Positions 52,243 to 61,203 of a stretch of DNA of 64,000 bases are shown one piece after another. The DNA comes from UBA12014 sp029248335 (GTDB lineage Bacteria; Planctomycetota; Phycisphaerae; Phycisphaerales; SM1A02). The notes under the pieces are model-generated. The model had not been told where the DNA came from and did not search any database. It saw only the letters and a list, made by a program, of their open reading frames with translations. The stretch covers positions 1 through 64,000 of the forward strand of contig JAQWJM010000202.1 of the NCBI GenBank assembly GCA_029248335.1, written 5' to 3'. Every line of letters begins with the position of its first letter. Position 1 is the stretch's first letter. The position numbers were made by a program, and so were the translations under genes.

Positions 52243-53109
52243 ATGCGAAAGCGAAACGGCTTCACGCTCATCGAGCTGCTCGTCGTGATGGCGATCATCG
52301 CCCTCCTGCTCGGCCTCCTGCTTCCGGCACTCGCCAAGGCTCGCGCCTCGGCCCGTCAGGTGAAGGATGCGACGCAGTTGAACCAGACCCACAAGGGCTG
52401 GCTCATCATGTCGACCGACTACAACGACATCTTCCCCACTCCCGGCCTGGTCAACCGCTGCGGCAACACGCCCGGCAAGGGCCCCGAGGACCAGAGCGTG
52501 AACAGTCACGCGAACCTCTTCGCCGCGACCATCTCCGCGGAGTACGCGACGCCGCAGATCCTGGTCAGCCCCAGCGAGGCATCGGCGAACGTCGCCATCG
52601 CCTCGACCTACGACATCGAGGCGTACAGCCCGCCCCTCGACAAGTTCTGGGACACCAACAACTTCTCGCGGTTCAAGGCCGACCTTCAGCAGACCTGCAA
52701 CACGAGCTACGGAACCTGCCTTCTCTACGGAGATCGCAAGGCCCGCCAGTGGCGCAAGTCGCTCGACTCCAAGTTCGCCGTTCTCGGCAACCGCGGCGTC
52801 GAGAACTCGAGCTACGACGAGGACACGTACCTCGGCTCGAAGACGCTGCAGATCCACGGCACCCGCAAGGAGTGGGTCGGAAACGTCTGCTACAACGACA
52901 ACCACGTCGAACTGACGCGGACCTTCGCGCCGACCACGCTCGCCCAGATCAGCGACAACGGACTCGTCGTCGAAGACACCCTCTTCGCCGAGGACGTCGA
53001 CCAGGACGGTGAAGGCGGCGACGTCTTCCTCTGCATCACCGACACCGGTTCAGCGACCGGTGGCGACTGCGAGACGTTCAACTGGGAAACCGCGGTCAGC
53101 TGGGACTGA
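52243..53109 (+). CDS. Prepilin-type N-terminal methylation protein, second copy
   Basis: 288 residues; paralogue of the gene 70 bases upstream. The leader MRKRNGFTLIELLVVMAII is nearly identical, and RQVKDATQLNQTHKGWLIM and WVGNVCYNDNHVELTRTFAP align with the first copy, while the middle differs and is shorter by about 38 residues. TTGGAG lies 9 bases before the ATG. No promoter seen in the gap, so it is probably co-transcribed. A strong terminator follows. Confidence 0.88.
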   Translation: MRKRNGFTLIELLVVMAIIALLLGLLLPALAKARASARQVKDATQLNQTHKGWLIMSTDYNDIFPTPGLVNRCGNTPGKGPEDQSVNSHANLFAATISAEYATPQILVSPSEASANVAIASTYDIEAYSPPLDKFWDTNNFSRFKADLQQTCNTSYGTCLLYGDRKARQWRKSLDSKFAVLGNRGVENSSYDEDTYLGSKTLQIHGTRKEWVGNVCYNDNHVELTRTFAPTTLAQISDNGLVVEDTLFAEDVDQDGEGGDVFLCITDTGSATGGDCETFNWETAVSWD

Positions 53110-53146
53110 TTCCAGCCCCGACCGGGCTCGTCCGGTCACCGAATCC

Positions 53147-53185
53147 GAAGCCGCCCGTGGTTCACTCCACGGGCGGCTTCCTTTT
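53147..53185 (+). terminator. Rho-independent terminator after the prepilin pair
   Basis: 14 perfect pairs GAAGCCGCCCGTGG / CCACGGGCGGCTTC, 6-base loop, then CTTTT. Confidence 0.9.
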
Positions 53186-53248
53186 CGCTCGCGTCCGGCG
53201 GCGGGACGAGGCCGGACGCCGCCCCGTACGGCGACGAATCCCGGGTCC

Positions 53249-53254
53249 TATGAT
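53249..53254 (+). promoter_or_regulatory. -10 box TATGAT for leaderless nfeD operon
   Basis: TATGAT ends 5 nt before a GTG (53260) and 8 nt before the ATG (53263); no ribosome site. Confidence 0.5.
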
Positions 53255-53262
53255 GAAGCGTG

Positions 53263-55011
53263 ATGCATTCGACGCGTTCTCGCCAATCCCGCGTTCCCCG
53301 TCCGTTTCGAGCCCCCGCCCTGCTCGCGTCGATGCTTCTCCTCATCGGACTGGTGGCCGAAGCCGCACCGGTCGGAATCCAGTCCACCCCGATCAAGCCC
53401 ATCGCGATTCCCGCCGGCCGAAAGGCCGAATCGGTGGCGGTTCTTCCGATCCACGGCCCCATCGACGGGGTGACGACCCGCTCGCTCGAGCGGCGACTCG
53501 CGGAAGCGAAGGCCGACGGGTGCGACGCCGTGGTCCTCGAGCTGGACACGCCGGGAGGTGATCTGCTCGCCACGTACGACATTCTCGAACTGATTCGAAC
53601 CCAGGCGCCGGCCAACACCGTCGCCTGGATCCGGCCCAAGGCCTTCAGCGCGGGCACGATCATCGCGCTCTCGACCCGCGAGATCATCACCACGCCCTCG
53701 GGCGTCTTCGGTGACGCCGCCCCGATCCAGGGCCTGCCCGTGGTCGGACTCCGGCAGCTCCCCGCCGCCGAGCGGGCCAAGATCGAAGCGCCGCTCCTCT
53801 CGGAAGTGGTCTACGACGCGCGCCGACAGGGTTGGGACGAGAAGCTGGTCCAGTCCTTCGTCGCCGTCGACGTCGAACTCTGGCTCATCCGGAACACGCG
53901 GACCGGCGACCGACTCTTCGTCGACGCGCCGGAGTACGAACGGATCTTCGGAGAGGCACCGACCTCGACCGGACTCGCCAGGCTTCCCGCGGTGCCGTCC
54001 CGGGATCCGCTGACCGGCCTCCTCGACACCGCGGATCCGGACGAGCCGGTGCCGACCGCGAGTGAACGAGACGCGACCATCGAATTCCTCCAGGATCTTC
54101 CGTCCCGGCGACCGACGCTCGGTCCCGAGGACGCCGATGACTGGGTGTCGCTCGGCCAGGTCGTCACCCGCGACGAACTTCTCGTCCTTCGTGCCGATGA
54201 GGCCGCCGCGTACGGCTTCACAAGCGCGGAAGTCGGCGACGACCGTGAACTCCTCGCGTTCTTCGGTGCGAAGTCGTCCACGAGGTACGAAACCACCTGG
54301 TCCGAGGCGCTGGTCCGGTTCCTGACCCTGTGGCCGGTCCGTGCCATCCTCATCGCGGTCCTGCTGATCGGCTTCTTCATCGAGACCGCGGCCCCCGGAT
54401 ACGGCGCGTTCGGTCTCGTCTCCCTCGCCGCCCTCGCGTTGCTGCTCGGCGCCCCCCTGCTTGCCGGCATGGCGGAGTGGTGGACGGTCGCGATCGTCCT
54501 CATCGGATTGATGCTCGCGGCCCTGGAGTTGTTTCTCCTGCCCGGGTTCGGCGTCGCGGGCATCGCGGGCGGGATCTGCATCTTCGTCGGGCTGGTGGGC
54601 ACCTTCGTCGGCGGCCGCCCGTTCGACGACGGCGTCCGGGACGGCCTCGTGCACGGCCTGCTCGCGACGAGCATCGGTTTCATCGGCGGCGGTGTCGGGA
54701 TCTGGCTGCTCCTCCGGAACATCCCACGACTCTCGTTCGCCCGTCGGATCGTCCTCGCGGACGCGGTCGGCGTGGGCATGGACGATTCCACCGGGCGGCC
54801 ACAGCCGGCGCCCGCACCCGCGATCGGTACCATCTTCCCGAAGGGCACCGAGGGCGTGGTGGTCTCCCCCCTGCGAACTTCGGGGCGAGTCCGCTTCGGC
54901 GATCGTCTGATCGACGCCCAGAGCGTCGGGTCCTACATCGACCGCGGCACCCGGGTACGGGTCGTCACCGCGGACGACTTCGGCGTCAAGGTGGAGCGCA
55001 TCGAACCATGA
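53263..55011 (+). CDS. Long-form NfeD: ClpP-class membrane serine protease
   Basis: 582 residues. A signal helix (LLASMLLLIGLVAEAAP), then a periplasmic protease domain related to archaeal 1510-N: VVLELDTPGGDLLATYDI, KAFSAGTIIALSTREI with the likely nucleophile Ser in FSAGT, and PSGVFGDAAPI; a Lys-rich AKIEAPLLSEVVYDARRQGW holds the probable catalytic Lys. About five TM helices follow (FLTLWPVRAILIAVLLIGFF onward), then an OB-fold NfeD domain (GTEGVVVSPLRTSGRVRFG) near residue 525. It overlaps the short nfeD by ATGA and stands upstream of floA. An in-frame GTG at 53260 is the alternative start. Confidence 0.9.
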   Translation: MHSTRSRQSRVPRPFRAPALLASMLLLIGLVAEAAPVGIQSTPIKPIAIPAGRKAESVAVLPIHGPIDGVTTRSLERRLAEAKADGCDAVVLELDTPGGDLLATYDILELIRTQAPANTVAWIRPKAFSAGTIIALSTREIITTPSGVFGDAAPIQGLPVVGLRQLPAAERAKIEAPLLSEVVYDARRQGWDEKLVQSFVAVDVELWLIRNTRTGDRLFVDAPEYERIFGEAPTSTGLARLPAVPSRDPLTGLLDTADPDEPVPTASERDATIEFLQDLPSRRPTLGPEDADDWVSLGQVVTRDELLVLRADEAAAYGFTSAEVGDDRELLAFFGAKSSTRYETTWSEALVRFLTLWPVRAILIAVLLIGFFIETAAPGYGAFGLVSLAALALLLGAPLLAGMAEWWTVAIVLIGLMLAALELFLLPGFGVAGIAGGICIFVGLVGTFVGGRPFDDGVRDGLVHGLLATSIGFIGGGVGIWLLLRNIPRLSFARRIVLADAVGVGMDDSTGRPQPAPAPAIGTIFPKGTEGVVVSPLRTSGRVRFGDRLIDAQSVGSYIDRGTRVRVVTADDFGVKVERIEP

Positions 55012-55610
55012 TCGACATGACCGACACCCTCGCGACCCTCGCCCAGGCCCCCGCCGATCTGCCTCCGGACAGTTCGTGGCTGGTCATCGGATTCGGCCTC
55101 GGCATCCTCGCCCTCGCGATCTTCGCGATCGAACTGTTCATTCCCACCGCGGGGATGCTCGGAATCCTCTGCGGTGCCGTGGTCATCGCATCGATCATCA
55201 GTTTCTTCTACCACTCCACCAGCGCGGGCGTCTTCGCCATCGTCACCTACATCGTGGCAAGCCCGTTCATCCTGGTCTACGGCGTGAAACTCTGGTCGGG
55301 AAGTCCCCTTGGACGACGACTCATCCTCGGCGGAACCGAGACGGTCGCGACCCGAGGCCTCGACGAGGAGGAGGTCGCGGACGAACTCGCGAAGCACCGC
55401 GAAGCCGACCGCCAAGCGGCCGACGCCCTCATCGGCATGATCGCGGTCGCGGTCACGCCGTTGCGACCGGTCGGGGTGATCCGCCTCAACGATCGCCGAA
55501 TGGACGCCCTCGCGGAATCCGGCATCATCGATCAGGGCACCGAGGTCGAGATCGTCGAGATCATCGACAACCAGATTAAGGTGCGTTCGACGGGTTCCGC
55601 CGCGGACTGA
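55008..55610 (+). CDS. Short-form NfeD-like membrane protein
   Basis: 200 residues. Helices at about 24-43 (LVIGFGLGILALAIFAIEL), 47-66 and 72-93, a charged linker (GLDEEEVADELAKHREADRQ) and an OB-fold ending (IGMIAVAVTPLRPVGVIRLN and EVEIVEIIDNQIKVR), as in NfeD proteins that pair with flotillins. Coupled to the long form by ATGA and 54 bases before floA. Function: scaffold partner of SPFH proteins, inferred from family. Confidence 0.88.
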   Translation: MIDMTDTLATLAQAPADLPPDSSWLVIGFGLGILALAIFAIELFIPTAGMLGILCGAVVIASIISFFYHSTSAGVFAIVTYIVASPFILVYGVKLWSGSPLGRRLILGGTETVATRGLDEEEVADELAKHREADRQAADALIGMIAVAVTPLRPVGVIRLNDRRMDALAESGIIDQGTEVEIVEIIDNQIKVRSTGSAAD

Positions 55611-55633
55611 GGCGACGCGGGCCCCGAAACAGG

Positions 55634-55639
55634 TAGACT
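55634..55639 (+). promoter_or_regulatory. Possible internal -10 box TAGACT before floA
   Basis: TAGACT 25 nt before the ATG, with AGAGAGG as ribosome site between. floA may have its own short-leader transcript inside the nfeD operon. Confidence 0.35.
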
Positions 55640-55664
55640 GCTGGAACTCTAGAGAGGATTTGGA

Positions 55665-56663
55665 ATGGCAAACTGGGAAATCGTCGCGCTGGCCGTCGCC
55701 GGACTCTTCGCCCTCGTGATACTCGCGATCTTCGGCCGCTTCGCGAGCCTGTGGATCCAGTCGATCGCCTCCGGCGCTCCGGTCAGACTGCTCGACCTCT
55801 TCATGATGCGGCTTCGGAAGGTCTCGCCCGCTGTCGTGGTGGGTAACCGCATCACCGCGAAGAAGGCCGGACTGGAACTCTCCACCGCCCAACTCGAGGC
55901 GCACTTTCTCGCCCGCGGAGACGTCGAACGCGTCGTCGCGGCGATGATCGCCGCGGACAAGGCCAAGATCGACCTCCCGTGGGACCGCGCGACGGCGATC
56001 GACCTCGCCGGTCGAGACATCCTCGAAGCGGTCCGGACCTCGGTCGACCCCAAGGTGATCGACTGCCCGAGTGCGCAGGGAACCCGTCCCACGATCGATG
56101 CGGTCGCAGGCGACGGCATCCAGCTGCGAGCACGGGCTCGAGTCACGGTGAGAACGAACATCGCCCAGCTGGTCGGTGGTGCCACCGAAGAGACGATCGT
56201 CGCACGAGTCGGCGAAGGCATCATCTCGACCATCGGCTCCGCCGAAAGTCACAAGCGGGTGCTCGAGAACCCCGACCAGATCTCGAAGACGGTGCTCTCG
56301 AAGGGCCTCGACTCGGGCACGGCGTTCGAGATCCTCTCCATTGACATCGCGGACGTCGACGTCGGCACCAACATCGGCGCCCAGCTCCAGACCGACCAGG
56401 CCGAAGCCGACACCAAGCGGTACCAGGCCGAGGCGGAACAGCGACGCGCCCTCGCGATCGCCCACGAAGCGGAGCACAACGCCGAAGCGGCGAAGAATCG
56501 CGCCCTGGTCATCCTCGCCGAGGCGGAGGTCCCCAAGGCGATGTCCCAGGCGTTCCGCGATGGAAACCTGGGAATCATGGACCACTACCGGATGCAGAAC
56601 GTGGTGGCCGACACCGCGATGCGGAACACGGTCGCGGAAGGTGACGAGAACGCGGAAGGCTGA
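55665..56663 (+). CDS. floA: Flotillin-like protein FloA
   Basis: 332-residue SPFH protein that organises membrane microdomains. N-terminal membrane helix (VALAVAGLFALVILAIFG), then MMRLRKVSPAVVVGNRITA, the SPFH core (LEAHFLARGDVERVVAAMIA and DGIQLRARARVTVRTNIAQL), and a C-terminal coiled-coil rich in Ala/Glu (RYQAEAEQRRALAIAHEAE). The family order and length match the YqfA/FloA group. It follows two nfeD genes as in Bacillus yqeZ-yqfAB. Confidence 0.94.
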   Translation: MANWEIVALAVAGLFALVILAIFGRFASLWIQSIASGAPVRLLDLFMMRLRKVSPAVVVGNRITAKKAGLELSTAQLEAHFLARGDVERVVAAMIAADKAKIDLPWDRATAIDLAGRDILEAVRTSVDPKVIDCPSAQGTRPTIDAVAGDGIQLRARARVTVRTNIAQLVGGATEETIVARVGEGIISTIGSAESHKRVLENPDQISKTVLSKGLDSGTAFEILSIDIADVDVGTNIGAQLQTDQAEADTKRYQAEAEQRRALAIAHEAEHNAEAAKNRALVILAEAEVPKAMSQAFRDGNLGIMDHYRMQNVVADTAMRNTVAEGDENAEG

Positions 56664-56725
56664 TCACCGAAGACGGTGACGGAGATCCGAGCCCTCGAAC
56701 CGCTGACGTCGCGAAGGGTGCGTCC

Positions 56726-57478
56726 ATGCCGGTCCTTCATCTGGTCATTCCCTTCCTCGACGAGGAGGCGACCCTCGAGGAGGTCGTCTCGAAGGTCGAA
56801 CGGGTGGCGTGGCCCGACGGCTGGTCCGTGCGGGTGATGCTCGTGAACGACGGATCGGGCGAGACGGCGACCACCGTCGCGGCCTCGATTCGGGACCTTC
56901 ATGAAGGCGTGAAACTGCTCGCGCATGCCGCGAACCGAGGCAAGGGCGCTGCGGTCCGCACCGGCTTCAAACACATCCTCGATACCGCTGCGGACGACGA
57001 CCTCGTCGGCATCCAGGACGCGGACCTCGAATACGACCCGGCCGATCTGGTCCGCTTCGTGCAGACCTTCGACCGGACGCCCGACACCGACGCGGTGGTC
57101 GGGAACCGATGGCTCGAGGTCCAGCCGAACGTGGTTCGACGGGCCCACCGATTCGCCAACGGACTGCTGACGTTGACGTCGAACGTGTTCACCGGCCTCC
57201 GGATCCACGACATGGAGTGCTGCTACAAGGTGATGCGGGTGCCGACGCTCCGTCGGATCCTGCCGGACCTCGACGAGGATCACTTCGGCGTGGAACCCCA
57301 GCTCGCCGCCGCACTGGCACGGCACCGCGCCTCCGTCGCCGAGGTCGGGGTCTCCTACGACCCGAGGAGCTTCGCGGAAGGCAAGAAGATCGGCCTCCGC
57401 GACGGATTCGAGGCGTTGTCCGCGATGTTCCGGGAATGGCGTCGAAGCCGCCGCGTGGCGAAGGCGCGTCGTCGATGA
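56726..57478 (+). CDS. GT2-family glycosyltransferase (dolichyl-/polyprenyl-phosphate sugar type)
   Basis: 250 residues, single GT-A domain. VLHLVIPFLDEEATLEEVV, VMLVNDGSGETATTVAA, AANRGKGAAVRTGFKHIL and GIQDADLEYDPADL with the metal-binding D-x-D; MECCYKVMRV and FGVEPQLAAAL fit the polyprenyl-phosphate mannosyl/glucosyl transferases. No TM segment; a basic C-terminus (RRSRRVAKARRR) may bind the membrane. ATGA overlap with the next gene, a multi-TM protein. Confidence 0.88.
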   Translation: MPVLHLVIPFLDEEATLEEVVSKVERVAWPDGWSVRVMLVNDGSGETATTVAASIRDLHEGVKLLAHAANRGKGAAVRTGFKHILDTAADDDLVGIQDADLEYDPADLVRFVQTFDRTPDTDAVVGNRWLEVQPNVVRRAHRFANGLLTLTSNVFTGLRIHDMECCYKVMRVPTLRRILPDLDEDHFGVEPQLAAALARHRASVAEVGVSYDPRSFAEGKKIGLRDGFEALSAMFREWRRSRRVAKARRR

Positions 57479-58455
57479 CGTTGAGCGAAGAAGCCCGCGC
57501 GGGACTGCCACGCGGTTTCCGGCTGGTCCTGCAGCTCGTCGGGTTCGCCGGCGGGCTCGCACTCGTCGTCTGGTGCGTCAAGGGTGCGTTCGAAGGCGGC
57601 GAGGACGGCTGGACCCGGATGAAGGAGGCGGACGGCGGCCTGATCGCCGCGATGCTCGGTTGCTCGATCGCGAGCCTGATCGCGAACGGCGCGATCTTCT
57701 TCGCGACCATCCGTCCGGTGCATCGCGAACGTTTTCTCGTGTTGCAGGGCGTCACCTTCACGGCCGCGCTCTTCAACTACGCCCCGATCCGGCTCGGGCT
57801 CATGAGTCGGTATCTCTACCACGTCCGGGTGGACCGATTCTCCATCCTCTTCGTCACCGGTTGGATCGCCGTCGTCGCGATCGCCGTCGTCGGCGTGATG
57901 GGTGCCGCGGTCGGGGCGACGCTTCTCCAACCCGAACCCGGGATCGCGTGGGCGTTGCTCTTCATCGCACCCCTTGTCGCGCTCGTGCTCACGCTTCCGA
58001 TCCTCGCCGGGCTTCCGATCGTTCGCCGCTTCACTCGCGGCGGCGAAGCGATGCTGACCGATCGGAGATGGATCGCCCTCGCCTTCGGCCTGCGAGCGTT
58101 CGACCTCGCCATGTGGGCGGTCCGACTCGGCATCGCGGCCTCCATCCTCGGAATCGAACTCCCGGTCGGCGACGTCCTGCTGCTCGCGGTGACTGCGCTG
58201 GTGGTCGCCCTGAATCCCCTGGGAAGACTCGGATGGCGTGAAGCCGCCGTCGCGTTCCTCGCAGCACGGCTCGCGACCCCGAATCTCGATGCCGGCGAGC
58301 TCGATGCGACGTTCCAGCAACTCGCCTTGCTCGAAAGCGCCTCGGAGGCGATCGTCTCGATTCCGCTGGGCCTTCTCGCGTTCATCTGGTGGATCCGTCG
58401 GGTCCGATCCGGCCGCACCGAAGCCGTGGCCGCACCCGACGCCGATCCGAGCTGA
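57475..58455 (+). CDS. Polytopic membrane protein (UPF0104/lysylphosphatidylglycerol-synthase-TM-like)
   Basis: 326 residues with about eight hydrophobic helices (for example LVLQLVGFAGGLALVVWCV and WIAVVAIAVVGVMGAAVGA). FNYAPIRLGLMSRYLYHVRV near residue 100 resembles the conserved loop of the LPG-synthase TM family. Coupled to the GT2 gene by ATGA, which suggests a glycolipid or polyprenyl-sugar carrier role. No N-terminal extension before the start; assignment by eye. Confidence 0.75.
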   Translation: MTLSEEARAGLPRGFRLVLQLVGFAGGLALVVWCVKGAFEGGEDGWTRMKEADGGLIAAMLGCSIASLIANGAIFFATIRPVHRERFLVLQGVTFTAALFNYAPIRLGLMSRYLYHVRVDRFSILFVTGWIAVVAIAVVGVMGAAVGATLLQPEPGIAWALLFIAPLVALVLTLPILAGLPIVRRFTRGGEAMLTDRRWIALAFGLRAFDLAMWAVRLGIAASILGIELPVGDVLLLAVTALVVALNPLGRLGWREAAVAFLAARLATPNLDAGELDATFQQLALLESASEAIVSIPLGLLAFIWWIRRVRSGRTEAVAAPDADPS

Positions 58456-58487
58456 GGACGAGTCGGACCAGACCGACGGAACTTGGA

Positions 58488-58503
58488 TACGAAAATATTC
58501 GTA
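58488..58503. repeat. AT-rich palindrome TACGAA-AATA-TTCGTA
   Basis: Perfect 6-4-6 inverted repeat, extendable to GGAT...ATCC with one extra base. It lies 16 bases upstream of the -35 of the next gene and 32 bases after the previous stop, without a T-run, so an operator is more likely than a terminator. Confidence 0.5.
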
Positions 58504-58519
58504 ATCCATGCTCGATCTC

Positions 58520-58547
58520 TTGACTAATTTTTTCGTCAAACTAGGAT
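58520..58547 (+). promoter_or_regulatory. Promoter TTGACT-16-TAGGAT with overlapping dyad
   Basis: TTGACT at 58520-58525, TAGGAT at 58542-58547, 16-base spacer. A second inverted repeat, TTGAC and GTCAA around a T-rich ten bases, overlaps the -35 and spacer. Confidence 0.65.
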
Positions 58548-58623
58548 CGGGCTCGTTCGGTCCGCCGGAATCAACCCGAGACCACCCGAATTCCCGTCGA
58601 AGCCCCGTTCGAGGCCCCCATCA

Positions 58624-60402
58624 ATGCCGTCAATCCTCTCACCGGTGATCCGCATCGATCGCATCCTGTTGATGACGCTGATCTGTCTGCTCGCATTCGG
58701 CCTCTCGTCCGAGGCACTGGCTCAGAAGGGACCGGCAGGACCACCCGCATCGCCCGAATCCGACCCCGAAAAGTTCCTTGCGGAACTGGGCGGCGACTTG
58801 AAGATGGCGGTCCGGGTTCAGGCGATGTCCGGAGAGGATGCGAAGGCGGTCTGGGATGCGGTGTCGAAACTGGTCGGTGAAGACAAGGAACCGAACGACG
58901 AGGCCGCGAAGGAGAACACCGGCGGGCATCTCTGGTACGCGATGCGGGTGCCCGAAGGCGGTGACTTCCAGACGCTGCTCCGGCCGGAGTTCATCCGACG
59001 CGACATCGAACTCGTCGTCGACCGACTCGAACTCGACGATGCCACCGCCCCCATCGCCGAGAGCGTCCTGCTCGACTACGAGGATGCCTTCGAGACCGAG
59101 GCCTCGCGGTTCCGCGAGTTGCTCGAACTCGCTGCGAACGAGGTTGAAATCGCACGCCTCGAGCCGATCTTCCAGGCGGCTGACGCATCGAACCAGCGTG
59201 CCTTGGAATCCCGCATCGCCGACGGCATGGCCGAGCGTGGCGTGAGTGACGAGAAGGTCCGTGGCACCCTCGACTGGATCGACTCGCGGATGGCCGGCAT
59301 GCGGACCCGACTCGCGATGCTGGAACCGATGGTGGAAAGACGCCGTGAGCGCCTCGCAGACGCCGGTGGCGACATCGACGCCCGCGCCGTGATCGCCGCG
59401 ATGAACCGCATGGATCAACGACGACGAGAACTCCGCACCGCGACCGTCGATTCGATCGCCACCCTGGTCGAACCCGGCATGGAGACATCGCTCGAGGACC
59501 TGCTCGACGAGATTCGAATCCAACACGGGATGGCCGACTCCCGGATGGGCGGTGCCACCACGGACATCGTCGCCGCACTCGGATCGATCGACGCGGCGTC
59601 GTACGAGGCGGCGGGCCTCGCCACCGACGAACCCGAGATGCTCCGCGAGATCGCCCTGAGCTTCGACGCCCGGACCGAAGCGAGAATCCGCCGCGAGAAG
59701 CAGGCTCTGGAACGCTCGATCGAGATGAGCGAATCCGGGGGCGAGGGCGACACGAGAATTCGCGCGCGGCTTCGGAATGCCGCGACCGCCGAACTCACCG
59801 CCGAACTCGCCGTGCGGGACGCGATCATCGGTCGAGTCGATCTGATCCGCGCCCGTCTCGAAGACGTCGATCCCGAGTCGGCCGCCACCTTCCTGGACGT
59901 CGCGCGTCGGACCGGTTTTCCAGCCCAGATGCGTTCCCGGTGGTGCGAACAGGCCACCGAGTTCGCGTTGAACCTCGACGATCTCGACGAGGAAATCCTC
60001 GCGTCGCTCGCCGAAATCGACGCCGGCATCGGTTCCCAGATCGCGTTCCTTCGAACCACGGCGATTCAACGACGGCTCGACAGCGAGACCCGCATCGCCC
60101 GGGCGATGGTCGAAGCGGTGGTCGACGAAGGCGTCGAAGCGAAATCGCTCGGCGAACAGGCCTGGCGTGAACCCGGGTACGAGGGGTTCGATCGACTGGA
60201 CGACCAGGTCGAAGCACAGTTGCTCGCCGCACTCGGTCCCGACCGCTTCGAGGAACTGCCGAAGCGTCCGGGACGCGGCGGGAACGACGTCAAGCGCCGC
60301 GGCAAGACCGGAAACGGCGGCGGCAAGGGCGGCGGCAAGGCCACCGGTGGCGCGAAGGGAAAGGCCGGTGATGACGGTCGCGGAAAGCCGGGCAAGGGCT
60401 GA
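58624..60402 (+). CDS. Exported helical protein with Lys/Gly-rich basic tail
   Basis: 592 residues, no family recognised. Signal peptide (ILLMTLICLLAFGLSSEALA), then almost continuous charged alpha-helix (for example VDRLELDDATAPIAESVLLD and RRRERLADAGGDIDARAVIA) suggesting a long rod or coiled-coil bundle. The final 40 residues are a low-complexity, strongly basic Gly/Lys tail with KGGGK and RGKPGKG units. Only one Cys in the mature part. It has an AT-rich regulated-looking promoter, and GAGG before the ATG. The tail could bind nucleic acid or acidic polymers; inference only. Confidence 0.75.
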   Translation: MPSILSPVIRIDRILLMTLICLLAFGLSSEALAQKGPAGPPASPESDPEKFLAELGGDLKMAVRVQAMSGEDAKAVWDAVSKLVGEDKEPNDEAAKENTGGHLWYAMRVPEGGDFQTLLRPEFIRRDIELVVDRLELDDATAPIAESVLLDYEDAFETEASRFRELLELAANEVEIARLEPIFQAADASNQRALESRIADGMAERGVSDEKVRGTLDWIDSRMAGMRTRLAMLEPMVERRRERLADAGGDIDARAVIAAMNRMDQRRRELRTATVDSIATLVEPGMETSLEDLLDEIRIQHGMADSRMGGATTDIVAALGSIDAASYEAAGLATDEPEMLREIALSFDARTEARIRREKQALERSIEMSESGGEGDTRIRARLRNAATAELTAELAVRDAIIGRVDLIRARLEDVDPESAATFLDVARRTGFPAQMRSRWCEQATEFALNLDDLDEEILASLAEIDAGIGSQIAFLRTTAIQRRLDSETRIARAMVEAVVDEGVEAKSLGEQAWREPGYEGFDRLDDQVEAQLLAALGPDRFEELPKRPGRGGNDVKRRGKTGNGGGKGGGKATGGAKGKAGDDGRGKPGKG

Positions 60403-60510
60403 CCATCGTCGCGTCGCGGTCGATCGCGGAGATCGATCTCGACCACGCCGGGTGTCCGATTTTTAAGGGCCGGAGACATCCCAGGCGGATGAACGAGGCC
60501 TCGAAAGCGG

Positions 60511-60516
60511 TACGCT
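60511..60516 (+). promoter_or_regulatory. Putative -10 box TACGCT before the ankyrin lipoprotein gene
   Basis: TACGCT 54 nt before the ATG at 60571; same hexamer as before hldE. Confidence 0.3.
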
Positions 60517-60570
60517 GATGGAGTTCCACCGCGAACTGGATCACCCGTTCATCCGCCAACGGAGCCCTCG

Positions 60571-61203
60571 ATGATGCCGACCCCTGCCTCCACCGGAGAT
60601 TCCCACGGCCCGATTCGTCTCGGACTGCGAGCCCTGGCCTTGATCGCCGTCGTGGGCCTGCCGCTGGGATGCGGAGATGATTCATCTTCGACCGGTTCGA
60701 CGAGCGGTCCCGCGGCCGCGCTGAACGCGCCGGCTCCCGTGGCCGAGCCCGCCTCCACCGAAGTGGTCGACATCTGGACCCCGGCCGCGATGGGCGAAGT
60801 CGCCACCCTCGAGGCGCGGCTCGCCAAGGCGGGCGACCCGAACGCGCTCGATCCGACCTTCGGCGTCTCCGCACTCGAATGGGCCGCCGATTTCGGCAAG
60901 GTCGACGCGATGGTGGCGATCCTGGAGGCCGGGGGGGAAGTCGATGTCCGAAGCCGTGAGCGTGGCACGCCACTGCTCGGCGCCGCCTTCCTGGGTCGCC
61001 CCGAGTGCGTCAGGCTCCTCCTCGAGGCGGGTGCCGATCCCAAGGCGATGAACAAGGATGGCATCACCCCGCTCGACGCGCTCGACGTGCCGTGGGAGTT
61101 CACCGGAGGGGTCATCGAGTTTCTCGAGATACCGCTCGATCGCGAGGCGCTTGAAGCCGGCCGCCAGGCATGCCGACCGCTGCTCGAGGCCGCGGTGAAA
61201 TGA
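60571..61203 (+). CDS. Ankyrin-repeat lipoprotein
   Basis: 210 residues. Signal RALALIAVVGLPLGC with lipobox PLGC (C33 or near), a Ser/Thr/Pro/Ala linker, then about three ankyrin-type repeats: GVSALEWAADFGKVDAMVAI, GTPLLGAAFLGRPECVRLLL and KDGITPLDALDVP, with the G-x-TPL hallmark. GGAG lies 6 bases before the first ATG; a second ATG follows at once. Its stop overlaps the acyltransferase start by ATGA. Outer-membrane or inner-membrane anchored protein-binding role is inferred. Confidence 0.82.
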   Translation: MMPTPASTGDSHGPIRLGLRALALIAVVGLPLGCGDDSSSTGSTSGPAAALNAPAPVAEPASTEVVDIWTPAAMGEVATLEARLAKAGDPNALDPTFGVSALEWAADFGKVDAMVAILEAGGEVDVRSRERGTPLLGAAFLGRPECVRLLLEAGADPKAMNKDGITPLDALDVPWEFTGGVIEFLEIPLDREALEAGRQACRPLLEAAVK

